Positions 1 to 9,740 of a stretch of DNA of 64,000 nt are shown here, piece by piece; position 1 is the first letter of the stretch; every line of letters starts with the position of its first letter. The DNA comes from Pantoea cypripedii. Its GTDB lineage: Bacteria > Pseudomonadota > Gammaproteobacteria > Enterobacterales > Enterobacteriaceae. The position numbers and the translations under genes are program-made. The notes beneath the pieces are model-generated. The model worked only from the letters and a program-made list of their open reading frames with translations, had not been told where the DNA came from and did no database searches. The DNA is taken from the NCBI RefSeq assembly GCF_002095535.1, contig NZ_MLJI01000001.1, forward strand, positions 1,187,604-1,251,603, written 5' to 3'.

Positions 1-299
1 AGCTCATACAGCTGACGGCTGTCTTCCTGCATGACGTGCACAATCACGTCACCCAGATCGACCACCACCCAATCGGCTGCCGCTTTACCTTCAACGCCTA
101 ATGGCTTCAGGCCCGCAGCGCGTGACTCCTGCATGACATGGTCAGCAATTGAGGTCACATGACGGGTTGAGGTGCCGGTGCAGATAATCATGCAATCGGT
201 GATGCTGGATTTGCCCTGAACGTCAAGCGCGACGATATCCTGGCCTTTGAGATCATCAATCTTATCAATAACGAACTCTTGGAGTGCTTTACCTTGCAA
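1..299 (-). CDS. rsfS: ribosomal silencing factor RsfS (3' end outside window)
   Basis: RsfS binds ribosomal protein uL14 on the large subunit and blocks subunit joining, lowering translation in stationary phase or starvation. The minus-strand reading from 299 gives [17 protein letters not shown] and then the family segment [20 protein letters not shown]. About 99 residues are present, ending in YEL, and the family is about 105 residues, so only the last few codons lie beyond base 1. The start is a TTG, chosen because the E. coli protein begins MQGKAL and no ATG fits. In E. coli cobC lies between nadD and rsfS; here the 161-base gap to nadD holds no gene. Confidence 0.93.
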   Translation of the reverse strand, partial: MQGKALQEFVIDKIDDLKGQDIVALDVQGKSSITDCMIICTGTSTRHVTSIADHVMQESRAAGLKPLGVEGKAAADWVVVDLGDVIVHVMQEDSRQLYE

Positions 300-460
300 A
301 AGGTTCCCCTTAAATCAGGTGATTACGGGCAGGCTGAATGCCCTGGAAACGCAGCCAAAAATGAAGCGGCGCAGTATAGCATGCCGCGATTGGTCGCGAT
401 ATATACCCGTTATACATCAAATTGCAGGAGCGTTAACTGTCAGCGAGCCTGCAAGCCGAA

Positions 461-1105
461 TTATTTAAGGTATAAGCCTGCGCGATCGATATAGTCGATG
501 ACCGCCGCAGGCAGTAAATCCGCGCAGGACTCGCCCTGTAAGCGACGCTGGCGGATCTCGGTGGCTGAAATATCAAAAAGCGGCGTATCGGCCAGCCAGA
601 TAAGGCCAGCCGGAAGGCGATGCAGTTGTTGCACATCGCGCGCGAGATGCTGATCCAGCCACTGCTGCATCTCAGGGGTGTCCATTTGCGCCGGATAAGC
701 CGGGCGTTTGCACACCAGCAAATGACACAGCGACAACAAATCCTGCCAGCGGTGCCATTTGGCTAACGTTAGCAGAGAATCCTGGCCAATGATAAACCCC
801 AGGGGCTGCTGATCACCACGTTGCGCACGCAATGCTTCCAGCGTTGCCACCGTCCATGACGGCGTTTCCCGCTCCAGCTCGCGCGTATCGATATCAAACA
901 ACGGGCGGTCTGCAATGGCACAGTGCAGCATGGCGACGCGCTGTTGCGCACTGGCCTGGGGTTGCGGGCGATGCGGTGGCACATTGTTCGGCAGCAGCGT
1001 CACCTTTTTCAGGCCGATCTGTTGCGCCAGTGCTTCGACCGGACGCAAATGTCCATAATGGATGGGATCAAAGGTGCCGCCGAACAGGGCGTCAAGTTCA
1101 GACAT
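461..1105 (-). CDS. nadD: nicotinate-nucleotide adenylyltransferase NadD
   Basis: NadD transfers AMP from ATP to nicotinate mononucleotide, giving deamido-NAD in NAD synthesis. The protein has the nucleotidyltransferase signature [11 protein letters not shown] near residues 9-19, with the HxGH motif at 16-19, and the C-terminal ISATEIR motif of the superfamily. With the ATG at 1105 it has 214 residues, against 213 in E. coli. A TTG two codons upstream (1111) would also be in frame, but [10 protein letters not shown] aligns better with the E. coli start. It overlaps the holA stop by 8 bases, so the two are translationally linked in the leuS-lptE-holA-nadD run. Confidence 0.95.
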   Translation of the reverse strand: MSELDALFGGTFDPIHYGHLRPVEALAQQIGLKKVTLLPNNVPPHRPQPQASAQQRVAMLHCAIADRPLFDIDTRELERETPSWTVATLEALRAQRGDQQPLGFIIGQDSLLTLAKWHRWQDLLSLCHLLVCKRPAYPAQMDTPEMQQWLDQHLARDVQQLHRLPAGLIWLADTPLFDISATEIRQRRLQGESCADLLPAAVIDYIDRAGLYLK

Positions 1106-2129
1106 CAGCAAAGCTCATCGGGAAATCACGGTGGCAGAGCAGCAGGGACAGGGTCTCCAGCTGCGGCCACAGGTTTTGACCGTAGTCCTGTTTCAGCGAC
1201 AGCTCCAGCTCCGCCAGCAAATGAACCGCACGTTGTAAACGACGGGCATCCAGCCGTTGCAATGCCTCCATAAACAGCGCACGGCGGTTCTGCCAGATAC
1301 GTTGTTGATCCATCAGCGTGCGCAGCGGTTGCCGGGCCTGATGGCGTTGCAGATGCAGTAACGTCAGCAGATCGCGTTGCAGGCTGCGCAGCAGGATCAC
1401 CACTTCGCTGTCTTCCTTCTCCAGCTGATGCAGGATATGCAGGGCGCGCTTACTTTTGCCCGCCAGCAGGGCATCAACCCAGTGGAAAGGCGTAAAGTGG
1501 GCGGCATCATTGACCGCTTCTTCGACCCGAGGCAGGGTGAGTTTGCCATCCGGCCATAACAACGAAAGGCGTTCCAGCGCCTGAGCCAGCGCCAGCAGGT
1601 TGCCTTCATAACAGTAGCAAAGCAGCTGGATGGCGGCATCATCGACGCTCAACTTCATAGCTTTGGCGCGATTTGCCACCCAGCGTGGCAACTGGGCCTG
1701 TTCCGGGGTCTGGCAGGGTACCAGCACGGCCTGCGCACTCAGCGCTTTAAACCAGGCGCTGTTTTCCTGCGCTTTGGTCAGCTTCGCCATGCGCAGCACC
1801 AGCAGGATATCGCTGTGCAGCAGGCTGGCAAGTTTGACCAGCTGCTCGGCCATGGCGGCGTTCGGGCCATTTTCCGGGAATTGCAGCGTCAGTGTCTGAC
1901 GTTGGGTAAACAGGCTGAGTGACTGGCAGCTGGCAAACAGGTCGTCCCAGCTGGTTTGTGCATCCAGTGTGACGCTGAAATGCTCTTCGAAGCCCTGAGC
2001 CGTTGACGCGGTGCGAATGGCGTCAGCGCTTTCCTGAATCAGCAGCGGTTCATTGCCGGTGAGAAAATAACAGGCGCGCAGCCCCTCACGGAGTTGCGCG
2101 CTGAGTTGTTCAGGATAGATCCTGATCAT
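1098..2129 (-). CDS. holA: DNA polymerase III delta subunit HolA
   Basis: HolA is the delta subunit of the clamp loader; it opens the beta sliding clamp so that it can be placed on DNA. The protein has 343 residues, as in E. coli, and starts [17 protein letters not shown] with the [11 protein letters not shown] segment typical of the AAA+-like domain I of delta. The start overlaps the lptE stop by four bases (ATGA) and the end overlaps nadD, so it sits inside a tight minus-strand operon. Confidence 0.95.
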   Translation of the reverse strand: MIRIYPEQLSAQLREGLRACYFLTGNEPLLIQESADAIRTASTAQGFEEHFSVTLDAQTSWDDLFASCQSLSLFTQRQTLTLQFPENGPNAAMAEQLVKLASLLHSDILLVLRMAKLTKAQENSAWFKALSAQAVLVPCQTPEQAQLPRWVANRAKAMKLSVDDAAIQLLCYCYEGNLLALAQALERLSLLWPDGKLTLPRVEEAVNDAAHFTPFHWVDALLAGKSKRALHILHQLEKEDSEVVILLRSLQRDLLTLLHLQRHQARQPLRTLMDQQRIWQNRRALFMEALQRLDARRLQRAVHLLAELELSLKQDYGQNLWPQLETLSLLLCHRDFPMSFADV

Positions 2130-2725
2130 TGCAGGCTGGTAGCTGACGAGGAAGGTGCTTCCGGTGCGCTTTCACCGGGTAAGATCGTCTCAGGCTGCGG
2201 CAGTGTATCTTTGTTGCTTTCCTGCGCCGCATGCACCACCAGTAGCTTACGCACCAACTGTTCGGCGGCACGCTGACGCATCTCCTGCATGATCTTGTCC
2301 TGCTCGGCATCCTTCGCCAGGGCGGCGTTCGGGTTGTCGAAGAAAGAACGATACACAGTGGTGCTGATCGGGTAGATACCTTTACCTGGCAGCAGTACCT
2401 GCGCCGATACTGACATCACCAGTGAGTATTCAGCGGTGGTGCCGCTGATAAACACCGAAGCAGTATCGCGGCTAAAGCCTTCGCCGCCGAGACGCAACGT
2501 CGGAATGTTGTTACGCGTCTCTTTGGTGTCATCAACAATGCGCACGTTATTGAGGCGCAGCTGCTGACGAACGGTGCGCGCCAGTGGACCATAAGGGTCG
2601 CCAGTGGAGACGATCAGCGTTTTCATTTCGGCGGGCACCTGAGTGGTGCCGCGCGGATGAAAACCACAGCCAGCGGTGATCATCACCGCCAGCAGGACAA
2701 ACAGCCTGATTATCAGTTGTCGCAC
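2126..2725 (-). CDS. lptE: LPS assembly outer-membrane lipoprotein LptE
   Basis: LptE is the lipoprotein plug of the LptD barrel that inserts lipopolysaccharide into the outer leaflet of the outer membrane. The first 19 residues are a lipoprotein signal peptide with the lipobox ITAGC, so Cys20 would be lipidated, followed by [11 protein letters not shown] as in known LptE proteins. Length is 199 residues, close to the 193 of E. coli; the C-terminal tail is Ser/Ala/Pro-rich and variable. It lies 14 bases downstream of leuS and overlaps holA by four bases. Confidence 0.94.
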   Translation of the reverse strand: MRQLIIRLFVLLAVMITAGCGFHPRGTTQVPAEMKTLIVSTGDPYGPLARTVRQQLRLNNVRIVDDTKETRNNIPTLRLGGEGFSRDTASVFISGTTAEYSLVMSVSAQVLLPGKGIYPISTTVYRSFFDNPNAALAKDAEQDKIMQEMRQRAAEQLVRKLLVVHAAQESNKDTLPQPETILPGESAPEAPSSSATSLQ

Positions 2726-2739
2726 AGTTCCTCCTGAAC

Positions 2740-5322
2740 TTAACCTACGACCAGGTTAAGCAGTTTGCCGGGGACATAAATCACTTTACGAATGGTGACG
2801 CCTTCCAGATATTTCGCCACCAGATGCTCCTGCGCGGCACGCGCCTGCACCTGCTCCTGGGTTGCATCGGGCGCAACGGTGATTTTGCCGCGCACTTTGC
2901 CATTAACCTGAACCACTACCAGCAGTGAATCTTCAACCATAGCGGCTTCGTCTGCAAGCGGCCAGCTGGCGTCATCAACACTGCCTTCACCGCCCAGCGC
3001 TTCCCACAGTACGTAGCAGGTATGCGGAGTGAACGGATACAGCAGACGGGTGACGGCAATCAACGCTTCCTGCAGCAGCGCGCGATCCTGGTCGCTGTCC
3101 TGCGGGGCGCGGATCAGTTTGTTCATCAGCTCCATAATCGCGGCAATCGCGGTATTGAAGGTCTGACGACGGCCAATATCATCCGCCACTTTGGCGATGG
3201 TTTTGTGCAGATCGCGACGCAGCGCTTTCTGATCATCGTTCAGCGCGTTGACATCCAGCGCGGTGGTCGCGCCTTTTGCAACGTGCTCGTAAGCCAGTTT
3301 CCACACACGTTTCAGGAAGCGGTTTGCCCCTTCCACGCCTGATTCCTGCCACTCCAGCGTCATTTCCGCCGGGGAAGCAAACATCATGAACAGACGAACG
3401 GTATCGGCACCGTAACGTTCTACCATCAACTGCGGGTCGATGCCGTTGTTTTTTGACTTCGACATTTTGCTCATGCCCGCGTACACCACTTCGCGGCCCT
3501 GATTATCAATGGCTTTGACGATACGACCTTTTTCGTCACGCTCTACGCTGACGTCTACCGGAGACACCCAGTTACGCTCGCCGTTAGCGCCGACGTAGTA
3601 GAAGGCATCCGCCAGTACCATGCCCTGACACAGCAGACGTTTGGCTGGCTCATCAGAATTTACCAGGCCTGCATCACGCAGCAGCTTATGATAGAAGCGG
3701 AAATACATCAGGTGCATGATGGCGTGTTCGATACCACCCACATACTGATCAACCGGCAGCCAGTAGTTTGCTGCAGCCGGATCCAGCATGCCTTCATTGT
3801 AGTTAGCGCAGGTATAGCGCGCGTAGTACCAGGAGGACTCCATAAAGGTGTCAAAGGTATCGGTTTCACGCAGCGCAGGCTGGCCGTTCACGGTGGTTTT
3901 TGCCCACTCCGGGTCAGCTTTGATCGGGCTGGTAATACCGTCCATCACCACGTCTTCTGGCAGGATCACCGGCAGTTGATCTTCCGGCGTTGGCATCACG
4001 GTGCCATCTTCCAGCGTCACCATCGGGATCGGTGCGCCCCAGTAACGCTGACGGGAGACACCCCAGTCGCGCAGACGGTAGTTCACTTTACGCACGCCAA
4101 CGCCTTTGGCAGCCAGTGCGTCAGCGATCGCGTTAAAGCCAGCTTCGTGGCTGAGACCGTTGTAGTCGCCGGAGTTGAACAGCGCGCCTTTTTCGGTCAT
4201 CGCTGCGGCGCTGATATCTGGCTCGGTGCCGTCGAGGTTCAGGATCACTGGTTTGATCGGCAGAGAGTATTTAGTGGCAAATTCCCAGTCGCGCTGGTCA
4301 TGGCCCGGAACCGCCATCACCGCACCGGTGCCGTATTCCATCAACACAAAGTTGGCGACCCATACCGGGATCTCTTCGCCGGTCAGCGGATGGATAACGT
4401 GCAGGCCGGTGGCCATGCCTTTTTTCTCCATCGTCGCCATATCGGCTTCGGCTACTTTGGTGTTGCGGCATTCGTCGATGAAGTCAGACAGCGCCGGATT
4501 GGTCGCTGCGGCCTGCTGTGCCAGCGGGTGACCTGCGGCGACGGCAACATAGGTGGCACCCAGGAAGGTATCCGGACGGGTGGTGTAGACCGTGACTTTT
4601 TCTGCGCTGAAGGCCACGTCAAAGGTGATTTCCACGCCTTCTGAGCGACCAATCCAGTTGCGCTGCATGGTTTTAACCTGCTCAGGCCAGTCTTCCAGCT
4701 TGTCGAGGTCGTTCAGCAGTTCTTCGGCGTAATCGGTGATTTTTACGAACCACTGCGGGATCTCTTTGCGCTCAACTTTGGTGTCGCAACGCCAGCAGCA
4801 GCCGTCGATAACCTGCTCGTTCGCCAGCACTGTCAGGTCATTCGGGCACCAGTTAACCGCAGAGGTCTTCTTGTAAACCAGACCTTTTTCATACAGTTTG
4901 GTGAAGAACCATTGTTCCCAGCGATAGTATTCAGGCTGGCAGGTCGCCAGTTCACGGCTCCAGTCATAGCCAAAACCCAGCAGTTTAAGCTGGTTTTTCA
5001 TGTACTGAATGTTGTCGTAAGTCCAGGGAGCTGGAGCGGTATTGTTTTTTACCGCTGCGCCTTCAGCAGGCAGACCAAACGCATCCCAGCCGATCGGCTG
5101 CAGCACGTTTTTACCCAGCATACGCTGGTAGCGGGCAATCACATCACCGATGGTGTAGTTACGCACATGGCCCATGTGCAGGCGGCCGGAAGGATAGGGT
5201 AGCATAGAGAGGCAGTAGTATTTCTCTTTGCCTTCCTGCTCGGTCACTTTAAAGGTTTCATTTTCGTCCCAGTGCTGCTGGACGCGGGATTCTATCTCTT
5301 CCGGGCGGTATTGCTCTTGCAT
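2740..5322 (-). CDS. leuS: leucyl-tRNA synthetase
   Basis: This class I synthetase charges tRNA-Leu and edits mischarged products. It has 860 residues, the same as E. coli. The HIGH-type motif appears as HMGH at residues 49-52 within [14 protein letters not shown], and the KMSKS loop as [11 protein letters not shown] near residue 620; the long insertion between them includes the CP1 editing domain. It is the first gene of a minus-strand run (leuS-lptE-holA-nadD). The ATG at 5322 follows a purine-rich stretch, and the 214-base gap to the divergent ybeL must hold the promoters of both. Confidence 0.97.
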   Translation of the reverse strand: MQEQYRPEEIESRVQQHWDENETFKVTEQEGKEKYYCLSMLPYPSGRLHMGHVRNYTIGDVIARYQRMLGKNVLQPIGWDAFGLPAEGAAVKNNTAPAPWTYDNIQYMKNQLKLLGFGYDWSRELATCQPEYYRWEQWFFTKLYEKGLVYKKTSAVNWCPNDLTVLANEQVIDGCCWRCDTKVERKEIPQWFVKITDYAEELLNDLDKLEDWPEQVKTMQRNWIGRSEGVEITFDVAFSAEKVTVYTTRPDTFLGATYVAVAAGHPLAQQAAATNPALSDFIDECRNTKVAEADMATMEKKGMATGLHVIHPLTGEEIPVWVANFVLMEYGTGAVMAVPGHDQRDWEFATKYSLPIKPVILNLDGTEPDISAAAMTEKGALFNSGDYNGLSHEAGFNAIADALAAKGVGVRKVNYRLRDWGVSRQRYWGAPIPMVTLEDGTVMPTPEDQLPVILPEDVVMDGITSPIKADPEWAKTTVNGQPALRETDTFDTFMESSWYYARYTCANYNEGMLDPAAANYWLPVDQYVGGIEHAIMHLMYFRFYHKLLRDAGLVNSDEPAKRLLCQGMVLADAFYYVGANGERNWVSPVDVSVERDEKGRIVKAIDNQGREVVYAGMSKMSKSKNNGIDPQLMVERYGADTVRLFMMFASPAEMTLEWQESGVEGANRFLKRVWKLAYEHVAKGATTALDVNALNDDQKALRRDLHKTIAKVADDIGRRQTFNTAIAAIMELMNKLIRAPQDSDQDRALLQEALIAVTRLLYPFTPHTCYVLWEALGGEGSVDDASWPLADEAAMVEDSLLVVVQVNGKVRGKITVAPDATQEQVQARAAQEHLVAKYLEGVTIRKVIYVPGKLLNLVVG

Positions 5323-5536
5323 GGCTGCCTGTGGTCCTTAATGAATATCGCACTTAGCGTACTTTTAGATCCGCATAGCATACCCATAAGGTAGCCCCTC
5401 AACAACACTTCACGCCTTTGCCTGGGCGATTTCTGCCGAATGCGCCGCCGTATTCACCCTTTTGCGATTTCCCCCGCGACCTGACTCGCAAGTGACTAAA
5501 CTTAATCAGAGCATTCGCAGCAGAAAGGAGAACAAA

Positions 5537-6019
5537 ATGAATAACGTGGCGCAGGTATATCGTGCAACGGTAGCGGCATTAACCCAGCGGCTGGAACGCG
5601 GTGAACGTGATATTGATGCGCTGGTCGCCAGTGCGCGTTTGCGGCTGCTGGCACAGCAGGATTTAACCTCGGACCAGGTCGACGAAGTGTTACATGCCGT
5701 CAGGCGAGATTTGCAGGAATTTGCCCTTAGCTATGAAGAGTCTTCCAGCGTGCTGGGCGATTCGGTGTTTATGCGGGTGATTCGCGAGAGTATCTGGAAG
5801 GAGCTGGCGGATATCACCGATAAGAGTCAGCTGGAATGGCGCGAGGTGTTTCAGGATCTGCGTCATCACGGTGTCTATCAAAGCGGCGAAGTCGTGGGGC
5901 TGGGAAACCTGGTGTGTGAGAAGTGTCAGTTTACCCGCGCTATTTATACCCCGGAAACCTTAACCCGTTGCCCGGAATGTGGGCACGATCATTTCCAGCG
6001 CCAGCCGTTTGAACCCTAA
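5537..6019 (+). CDS. ybeL: YbeL, DUF1451 zinc-ribbon family protein
   Basis: A 160-residue protein matching E. coli YbeL along its length; the function is not established. The N-terminal part is predicted helical (RDIDALVASARLRL). The C-terminal part carries CEKCQF and CPECGHDHF, two CxxC pairs about 20 residues apart that form a likely zinc ribbon, and the end FQRQPFEP is conserved. The start at 5537 is preceded by a clear AAAGGAG at 5524-5530; the open frame extends upstream to 5462 but without a ribosome site. It diverges from leuS and converges on the glt operon. Confidence 0.9.
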   Translation: MNNVAQVYRATVAALTQRLERGERDIDALVASARLRLLAQQDLTSDQVDEVLHAVRRDLQEFALSYEESSSVLGDSVFMRVIRESIWKELADITDKSQLEWREVFQDLRHHGVYQSGEVVGLGNLVCEKCQFTRAIYTPETLTRCPECGHDHFQRQPFEP

Positions 6020-6047
6020 AAAACATCGGGCAGCATTGCTGCCCGAT
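6017..6047 (-). terminator. intrinsic terminator of the glt operon
   Basis: A perfect 10-base stem (ATCGGGCAGC / GCTGCCCGAT, bases 6025-6034 and 6038-6047) with a three-base loop. On the minus strand it is followed by GTTTTTT, so it should end transcripts leaving gltL. On the plus strand there is no immediate U tract, so its effect on ybeL is less clear. Confidence 0.8.
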
Positions 6048-6069
6048 ACCATGTTTTGCGCTCATGATT

Positions 6070-6091
6070 GCGCGATAAATCGCGCCGCTAC
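6070..6091. repeat. dispersed palindromic repeat, copy 1
   Basis: The 16-base palindromic core GCGCGATAAATCGCGC is followed by CGCTAC. The same unit occurs at 16750-16771 (one variant base in the core) and twice, head to head, at 35494-35515 and 35540-35561. All copies are intergenic. The layout is that of a REP-like element; this copy lies just past gltL. Confidence 0.75.
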
Positions 6092-6098
6092 AGGTTAT

Positions 6099-6824
6099 TT
6101 AATGCAAGATCTTCGCGAGGAAGTCTTTGGCGCGATCCGACTGCGGATTGTTGAAGAAATCGTCCTTATTGGTGTCTTCAACAATTTTGCCTTCATCCAT
6201 AAAGATCACGCGGTTAGCCACTTTGCGCGCAAAGCCCATTTCATGGGTCACCACCATCATGGTCATGCCTTCCTGTGCCAGTTCCACCATCACATCCAGC
6301 ACTTCGTTGATCATTTCCGGGTCAAGCGCGGAGGTCGGTTCATCGAACAGCATCGCCACCGGGTCCATGCACAGCGCACGGGCAATCGCCACACGCTGCT
6401 GCTGACCACCAGAGAGCTGGCCAGGGAATTTATCCGCATGGGCAGATAAGCCCACGCGCGCCAGCAGTTTCAGGCCTTTTTCCCGCGCCAGCTTTTTGTC
6501 ACGCTTCAGCACTTTCACCTGCGCCAGGGTCAGGTTGTCAACGATGCTCAGATGCGGGAACAGTTCGAAATGCTGGAACACCATCCCGACCTTGCTGCGT
6601 AACTGTGCGAGGTTGGTTTTTTTGTCGTTAACTTCGATGCCCGTAACCTGAATGCTACCCTGCTGAATCGGCTCCAGGCCATTTACCGTTTTGATCAGCG
6701 TTGATTTACCGGAACCCGATGGACCGCACACCACCACCACTTCACCGGTTTTGACTTCGGTGGAGCAATCGGTCAGCACCTGAAAGTGCCCGTACCACTT
6801 AGAAACATTTTTCAGGCTAATCAT
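6099..6824 (-). CDS. gltL: glutamate/aspartate ABC transporter ATPase GltL
   Basis: GltL is the ATP-hydrolysing subunit of the GltIJKL importer for glutamate and aspartate, on the cytoplasmic face of the inner membrane. The 241 residues match E. coli in length. Walker A is GPSGSGKST at about 34-42, the ABC signature is LSGGQQQR, and Walker B is [12 protein letters not shown] followed by the switch histidine in VTHEMGF. It starts one base after the gltK stop and is the last gene of the operon. Confidence 0.96.
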   Translation of the reverse strand: MISLKNVSKWYGHFQVLTDCSTEVKTGEVVVVCGPSGSGKSTLIKTVNGLEPIQQGSIQVTGIEVNDKKTNLAQLRSKVGMVFQHFELFPHLSIVDNLTLAQVKVLKRDKKLAREKGLKLLARVGLSAHADKFPGQLSGGQQQRVAIARALCMDPVAMLFDEPTSALDPEMINEVLDVMVELAQEGMTMMVVTHEMGFARKVANRVIFMDEGKIVEDTNKDDFFNNPQSDRAKDFLAKILH

Positions 6825-7502
6825 TTAAACCGTCCTTTTTCTTTTCAGATAGCTAACCAACAGCGAGGCGCTCAGGCTGATGACAAAGTAAACCAGGCCC
6901 GCAAACAAAACCATTTCGACCTGGGTACCGTCACGCTCACCAATGGTTGAAGCGGTACGGAAGAAATCAGCCAGGCTGAGGACATAAACCAGCGAGGTAT
7001 CCTGAAACAGGACAATCCCCTGAGTGAGCAACAGCGGCACCATGGCACGAAACGCCTGCGGCAGGATCACCAGTTGCATCGATTGCCAGTGGGTCATACC
7101 CAGTGCCAGCGCGGCATTGGACTGACCGCGCGCGATACTGATGATGCCGGCGCGGATAATCTCCGAATAGTACGCGGCTTCAAACAGCGAAAAGGCCACC
7201 ATCGCCGAGATCAGACGGATATCGGTTTTCGGCGACAATCCCAGCACCTGCTGCAGAAAGCTCGGTACCACCAGGTAGAACCACAGCAGCACCATGACCA
7301 GCGGCACGGAACGGAACAGGTTCACGTACAGTTTGGCAAACCAGCGGATTGGGGCGAAGGAGGACAGGCGCATTACCGCCAGAATGGTGCCCCAGATGAT
7401 GCCGAACACCACGGCAGTGACGGTGATTTTGAGCGTAATCACCATACCTTCCAGCAGGAAGGGCAGGCTGGGAGGAATTGAACTCCAGTCAAAATCGTAC
7501 AT
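6825..7502 (-). CDS. gltK: glutamate/aspartate ABC permease GltK
   Basis: One of two inner-membrane permease subunits of the glutamate/aspartate importer. The 225-residue protein has five or so hydrophobic segments and the EAA-type loop ([20 protein letters not shown]) that docks to the ATPase. Its start overlaps the gltJ stop region (7502), which indicates translational coupling and equal dosage with GltJ. Confidence 0.95.
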   Translation of the reverse strand: MYDFDWSSIPPSLPFLLEGMVITLKITVTAVVFGIIWGTILAVMRLSSFAPIRWFAKLYVNLFRSVPLVMVLLWFYLVVPSFLQQVLGLSPKTDIRLISAMVAFSLFEAAYYSEIIRAGIISIARGQSNAALALGMTHWQSMQLVILPQAFRAMVPLLLTQGIVLFQDTSLVYVLSLADFFRTASTIGERDGTQVEMVLFAGLVYFVISLSASLLVSYLKRKRTV

Positions 7503-8242
7503 TATTTCCCTCCCACATTGCCGGGCAGACGCACTTTACGTTCTACCAGACTCATGAGCAGCATGATCACCACGTTGATACCAATGTAGGCCAGGGTGAT
7601 GGCGGTGAAAGATTCATAGGCGTGTGCCGAGTAATCCAGCAGCTTACCGGCCTGTGCAGCCATATCCACCAGGCCGATGGTGGAGGCGATGGCCGAGTTT
7701 TTCACCAGGTTAAGCATCTCCGACGTCATCGGCGGCACAATCACGCGATAGGCGTTCGGCAACAACACATAGCGGTACGTTTGCGGCAGGGTCAGGCCCA
7801 TCGCCAGACCAGCATTTTTCTGCCCGCGCGGCAATGACTGAATTGCGGCACGTACCTGTTCAGACACGCGTGCGCCGGTGAATAGCCCAAGGCAAATCAC
7901 CGACGAAGAGAAGAATTGGATGTTGGGATCCAGCTCCGATTTAAACCACATACCGAGGCTCTGCCCCACCAGTTCTGGCGCCACCAGATACCAGAAGAAG
8001 AACTGCACAATCAGTGGGATATTACGAAATAACTCCACGTAGCAGGTGCCGAGGGTGGAAAGCCAGCGATTAGGCGCGGTACGCAGAATGCCAAAGAAGG
8101 AACCTACGAAGAAAGCGATAATCCAGGCGCAGCAGGAGACGGCAATAGTCACCTGAAAACCGGACCACAGCCAGCCGAGATAGGTCGTATTGCCGAACGG
8201 GGCCTGTTGTAAAAAGATGCCCCAGTTCCAGTCGATACCCAT
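7502..8242 (-). CDS. gltJ: glutamate/aspartate ABC permease GltJ
   Basis: Second permease subunit of GltIJKL. It has 246 residues, starts [12 protein letters not shown] as in E. coli, and carries hydrophobic segments plus the EAA loop containing [14 protein letters not shown]. It is separated from gltI by 166 bases that contain a strong intrinsic terminator, so gltJKL is probably expressed below gltI, as is usual for a binding protein compared with its membrane partners. Confidence 0.95.
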   Translation of the reverse strand: MGIDWNWGIFLQQAPFGNTTYLGWLWSGFQVTIAVSCCAWIIAFFVGSFFGILRTAPNRWLSTLGTCYVELFRNIPLIVQFFFWYLVAPELVGQSLGMWFKSELDPNIQFFSSSVICLGLFTGARVSEQVRAAIQSLPRGQKNAGLAMGLTLPQTYRYVLLPNAYRVIVPPMTSEMLNLVKNSAIASTIGLVDMAAQAGKLLDYSAHAYESFTAITLAYIGINVVIMLLMSLVERKVRLPGNVGGK

Positions 8243-8254
8243 AATAGCTCCGGT

Positions 8255-8284
8255 AAAAAAAGGGTAGCTGAGCTTCAGCTACCC
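8255..8284 (-). terminator. intrinsic terminator inside the glt operon
   Basis: A perfect 10-base stem (GGGTAGCTGA / TCAGCTACCC, 8262-8284) with a three-base loop, followed on the minus strand by seven T (8261-8255). It stands between gltI and gltJ, so it should release most gltI transcripts and let a fraction read into gltJKL. Confidence 0.88.
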
Positions 8285-8408
8285 AGAAGATTGATGAACG
8301 GTGTCTTGTTTACTCTTTACAGGGGAACGACCTGAGAGAGTCTGTCTGTCCGCACCGCGTTTTCAGCAATCGAGAGGGCAGCGGGGCTGCCCTTGTTGTC
8401 GTTGTTAG
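8255..8408 (-). ncRNA. sroC: candidate SroC small RNA from the gltI-gltJ spacer
   Basis: In E. coli and Salmonella the gltI-gltJ intergenic part of the mRNA yields SroC, a sponge RNA that pairs with GcvB. Here the spacer is of fitting length (about 154 bases), begins right after the gltI stop with a stable stem (8375-8393, AGGGCAG / CTGCCCT) and ends in an intrinsic terminator with seven U. Position and end structure support the call; I cannot check the pairing region, and the 5' end is a guess because SroC is made by processing. Confidence 0.6.
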
Positions 8409-9302
8409 TTAGAGTGCTTTATCGTTCGGTGATTTGAACAGCGCTTTCATATCGTCTGACAGTTCAAAGTTCATGTTCAGATTTTTCGGCGGGATCGGCT
8501 GTTTAAACCAGGTATCAAACCATTTAGCGGCTTCACCTGAGGTCTGGGCTTTTACGATGGTGTCGTCAACCAGCGTTTTGAACTGCGGGTCTTCTTTACG
8601 CATCATACAGCCGTAAGCTTCTTTGGATTGCGGCGTGCCAAGGATTTCCCAGTCACCCGGTTTCTTCGCTTTGGCTCGTTCGCCCGCCAGCAGCGCGTCA
8701 TCCATCATAAAGGCAACAGCGCGACCAGTTTCCAGGGTACGGAAGGAATCACCGTGGTCCTTGGCGCTGATGATGCGCATATCCATTTTTTTCTCGTCAT
8801 TCAGCTTATGCAGCAGAACTTCAGAGGTGGTACCTGAAGTCACAACCACGGTTTTGCCTTTCAGATCGGGAAAATCATGGATCGGGCCGCCTTTTTTCAC
8901 CATCAGACGGGTGCCGATGACAAAGATGGTGTCAGAGAAAGCCGCCTGTTGCTGACGCTCCAGGTTATTGGTGGTAGAACCACACTCAAAGTCGTATGTG
9001 CCGTTTTGCAGCAACGGAATACGGTTTTGCGAGGTGATCGGCAGCATTTTTACCTGCAGATCAGGTTTGTTCAGTTTGGCTTTAATCGCAGCAACAATCG
9101 CATTGGAGTAGTCCTGTGAATAGCCCACAACTTTTTGCTGATTATCGTAATAAGAAAAGGGAACTGATGATTCACGGTGCCCAACGACAATCACGCCGCT
9201 GTCGTTAATCTTTTTCAGGGTGCCAGCGAGATCTTCCGCCTGGGCCGTTCCCACTGCTGCACCTAACAGCAGAAGAGATAGTGCCACTTTGCGCATCTGC
9301 AT
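8409..9302 (-). CDS. gltI: glutamate/aspartate periplasmic binding protein GltI
   Basis: GltI captures glutamate and aspartate in the periplasm and hands them to GltJK. The signal peptide MQMRKVALSLLLLGAAVG ends in TAQA, with cleavage expected after about residue 22. The mature protein has the class 3 solute-binding signature GVIVVGHRESSVPFSYYD and the segment DFECGSTTNN. The ATG at 9302 is preceded by AAGGAG; the frame runs upstream to 9338 but lacks a site there. First gene of gltI-(sroC)-gltJKL. Confidence 0.96.
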   Translation of the reverse strand: MQMRKVALSLLLLGAAVGTAQAEDLAGTLKKINDSGVIVVGHRESSVPFSYYDNQQKVVGYSQDYSNAIVAAIKAKLNKPDLQVKMLPITSQNRIPLLQNGTYDFECGSTTNNLERQQQAAFSDTIFVIGTRLMVKKGGPIHDFPDLKGKTVVVTSGTTSEVLLHKLNDEKKMDMRIISAKDHGDSFRTLETGRAVAFMMDDALLAGERAKAKKPGDWEILGTPQSKEAYGCMMRKEDPQFKTLVDDTIVKAQTSGEAAKWFDTWFKQPIPPKNLNMNFELSDDMKALFKSPNDKAL

Positions 9303-9694
9303 GTTCCAACTCCTTCGTATGGATATCGCGCAGCACATTTACTACGCATATTTGTGATGTTGTGTGTATTTCCTGCTGCTTTTCTGGTTATCCCCGCACA
9401 CAATGGCGCGCAGTTCAGGATTAACATAGCGAATTGTTAACACAATGAAACAGACAAGTTTCTTTTTTGCGAGCCGCGCCGCACCAATAAGAGGCAAAAT
9501 TTTCCCTATGCGCAAAAATAGTGCGCATTGGCGCTTTTTTATGGTGCGTAACCCTTTGCAATGTGCTGACAAAAGCTGATGTTTACGAAAAACACTGAAA
9601 TAAATAGCAATGATCGTGCCAAAGCAGTTAAAGAGTGTAAGAAACCAGCAGAGAATGCGGCAAAGCAGGGGGAAAGGGAGCGGAAAAATGCGAT
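9303..9694. other. intergenic region upstream of gltI, no gene
   Basis: About 390 bases between the lnt terminator and gltI. It is AT-rich and must hold the gltI promoter, but I could not assign clear -35/-10 boxes. An inverted repeat ATGCGC / GCGCAT lies at 9508-9528; it may be an operator. A 76-codon minus-strand frame (9342-9572) has no ribosome site or family resemblance and is not counted as a gene. Confidence 0.6.
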
Positions 9695-9721
9695 AAAAAA
9701 AGGCGAAGGGTGAGCTTCGCC
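9695..9721 (-). terminator. intrinsic terminator after lnt
   Basis: Stem GGCGAAG / CTTCGCC (9702-9708 and 9715-9721), followed on the minus strand by seven T (9701-9695). It ends the ybeZ-ybeY-corC-lnt transcript 20 bases beyond the lnt stop. Confidence 0.85.
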
Positions 9722-9740
9722 TCAGGAAGAGAATGGCGAA

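Noticed and set aside
3688..4644. A 318-codon plus-strand frame
   Set aside because: Antisense to leuS, which is a full-length core gene; composition (His/Arg/Val-rich) is that of a shadow frame.
9508..9545. A possible NtrC site and sigma-54 promoter near the ATGCGC / GCGCAT repeat
   Set aside because: Only about 8 of 12 key NtrC positions fit, and the spacing for a GG-N10-GC promoter is wrong.
9342..9572. A 76-codon minus-strand frame upstream of gltI
   Set aside because: No ribosome site, no recognisable motif, and it occupies the gltI promoter region.
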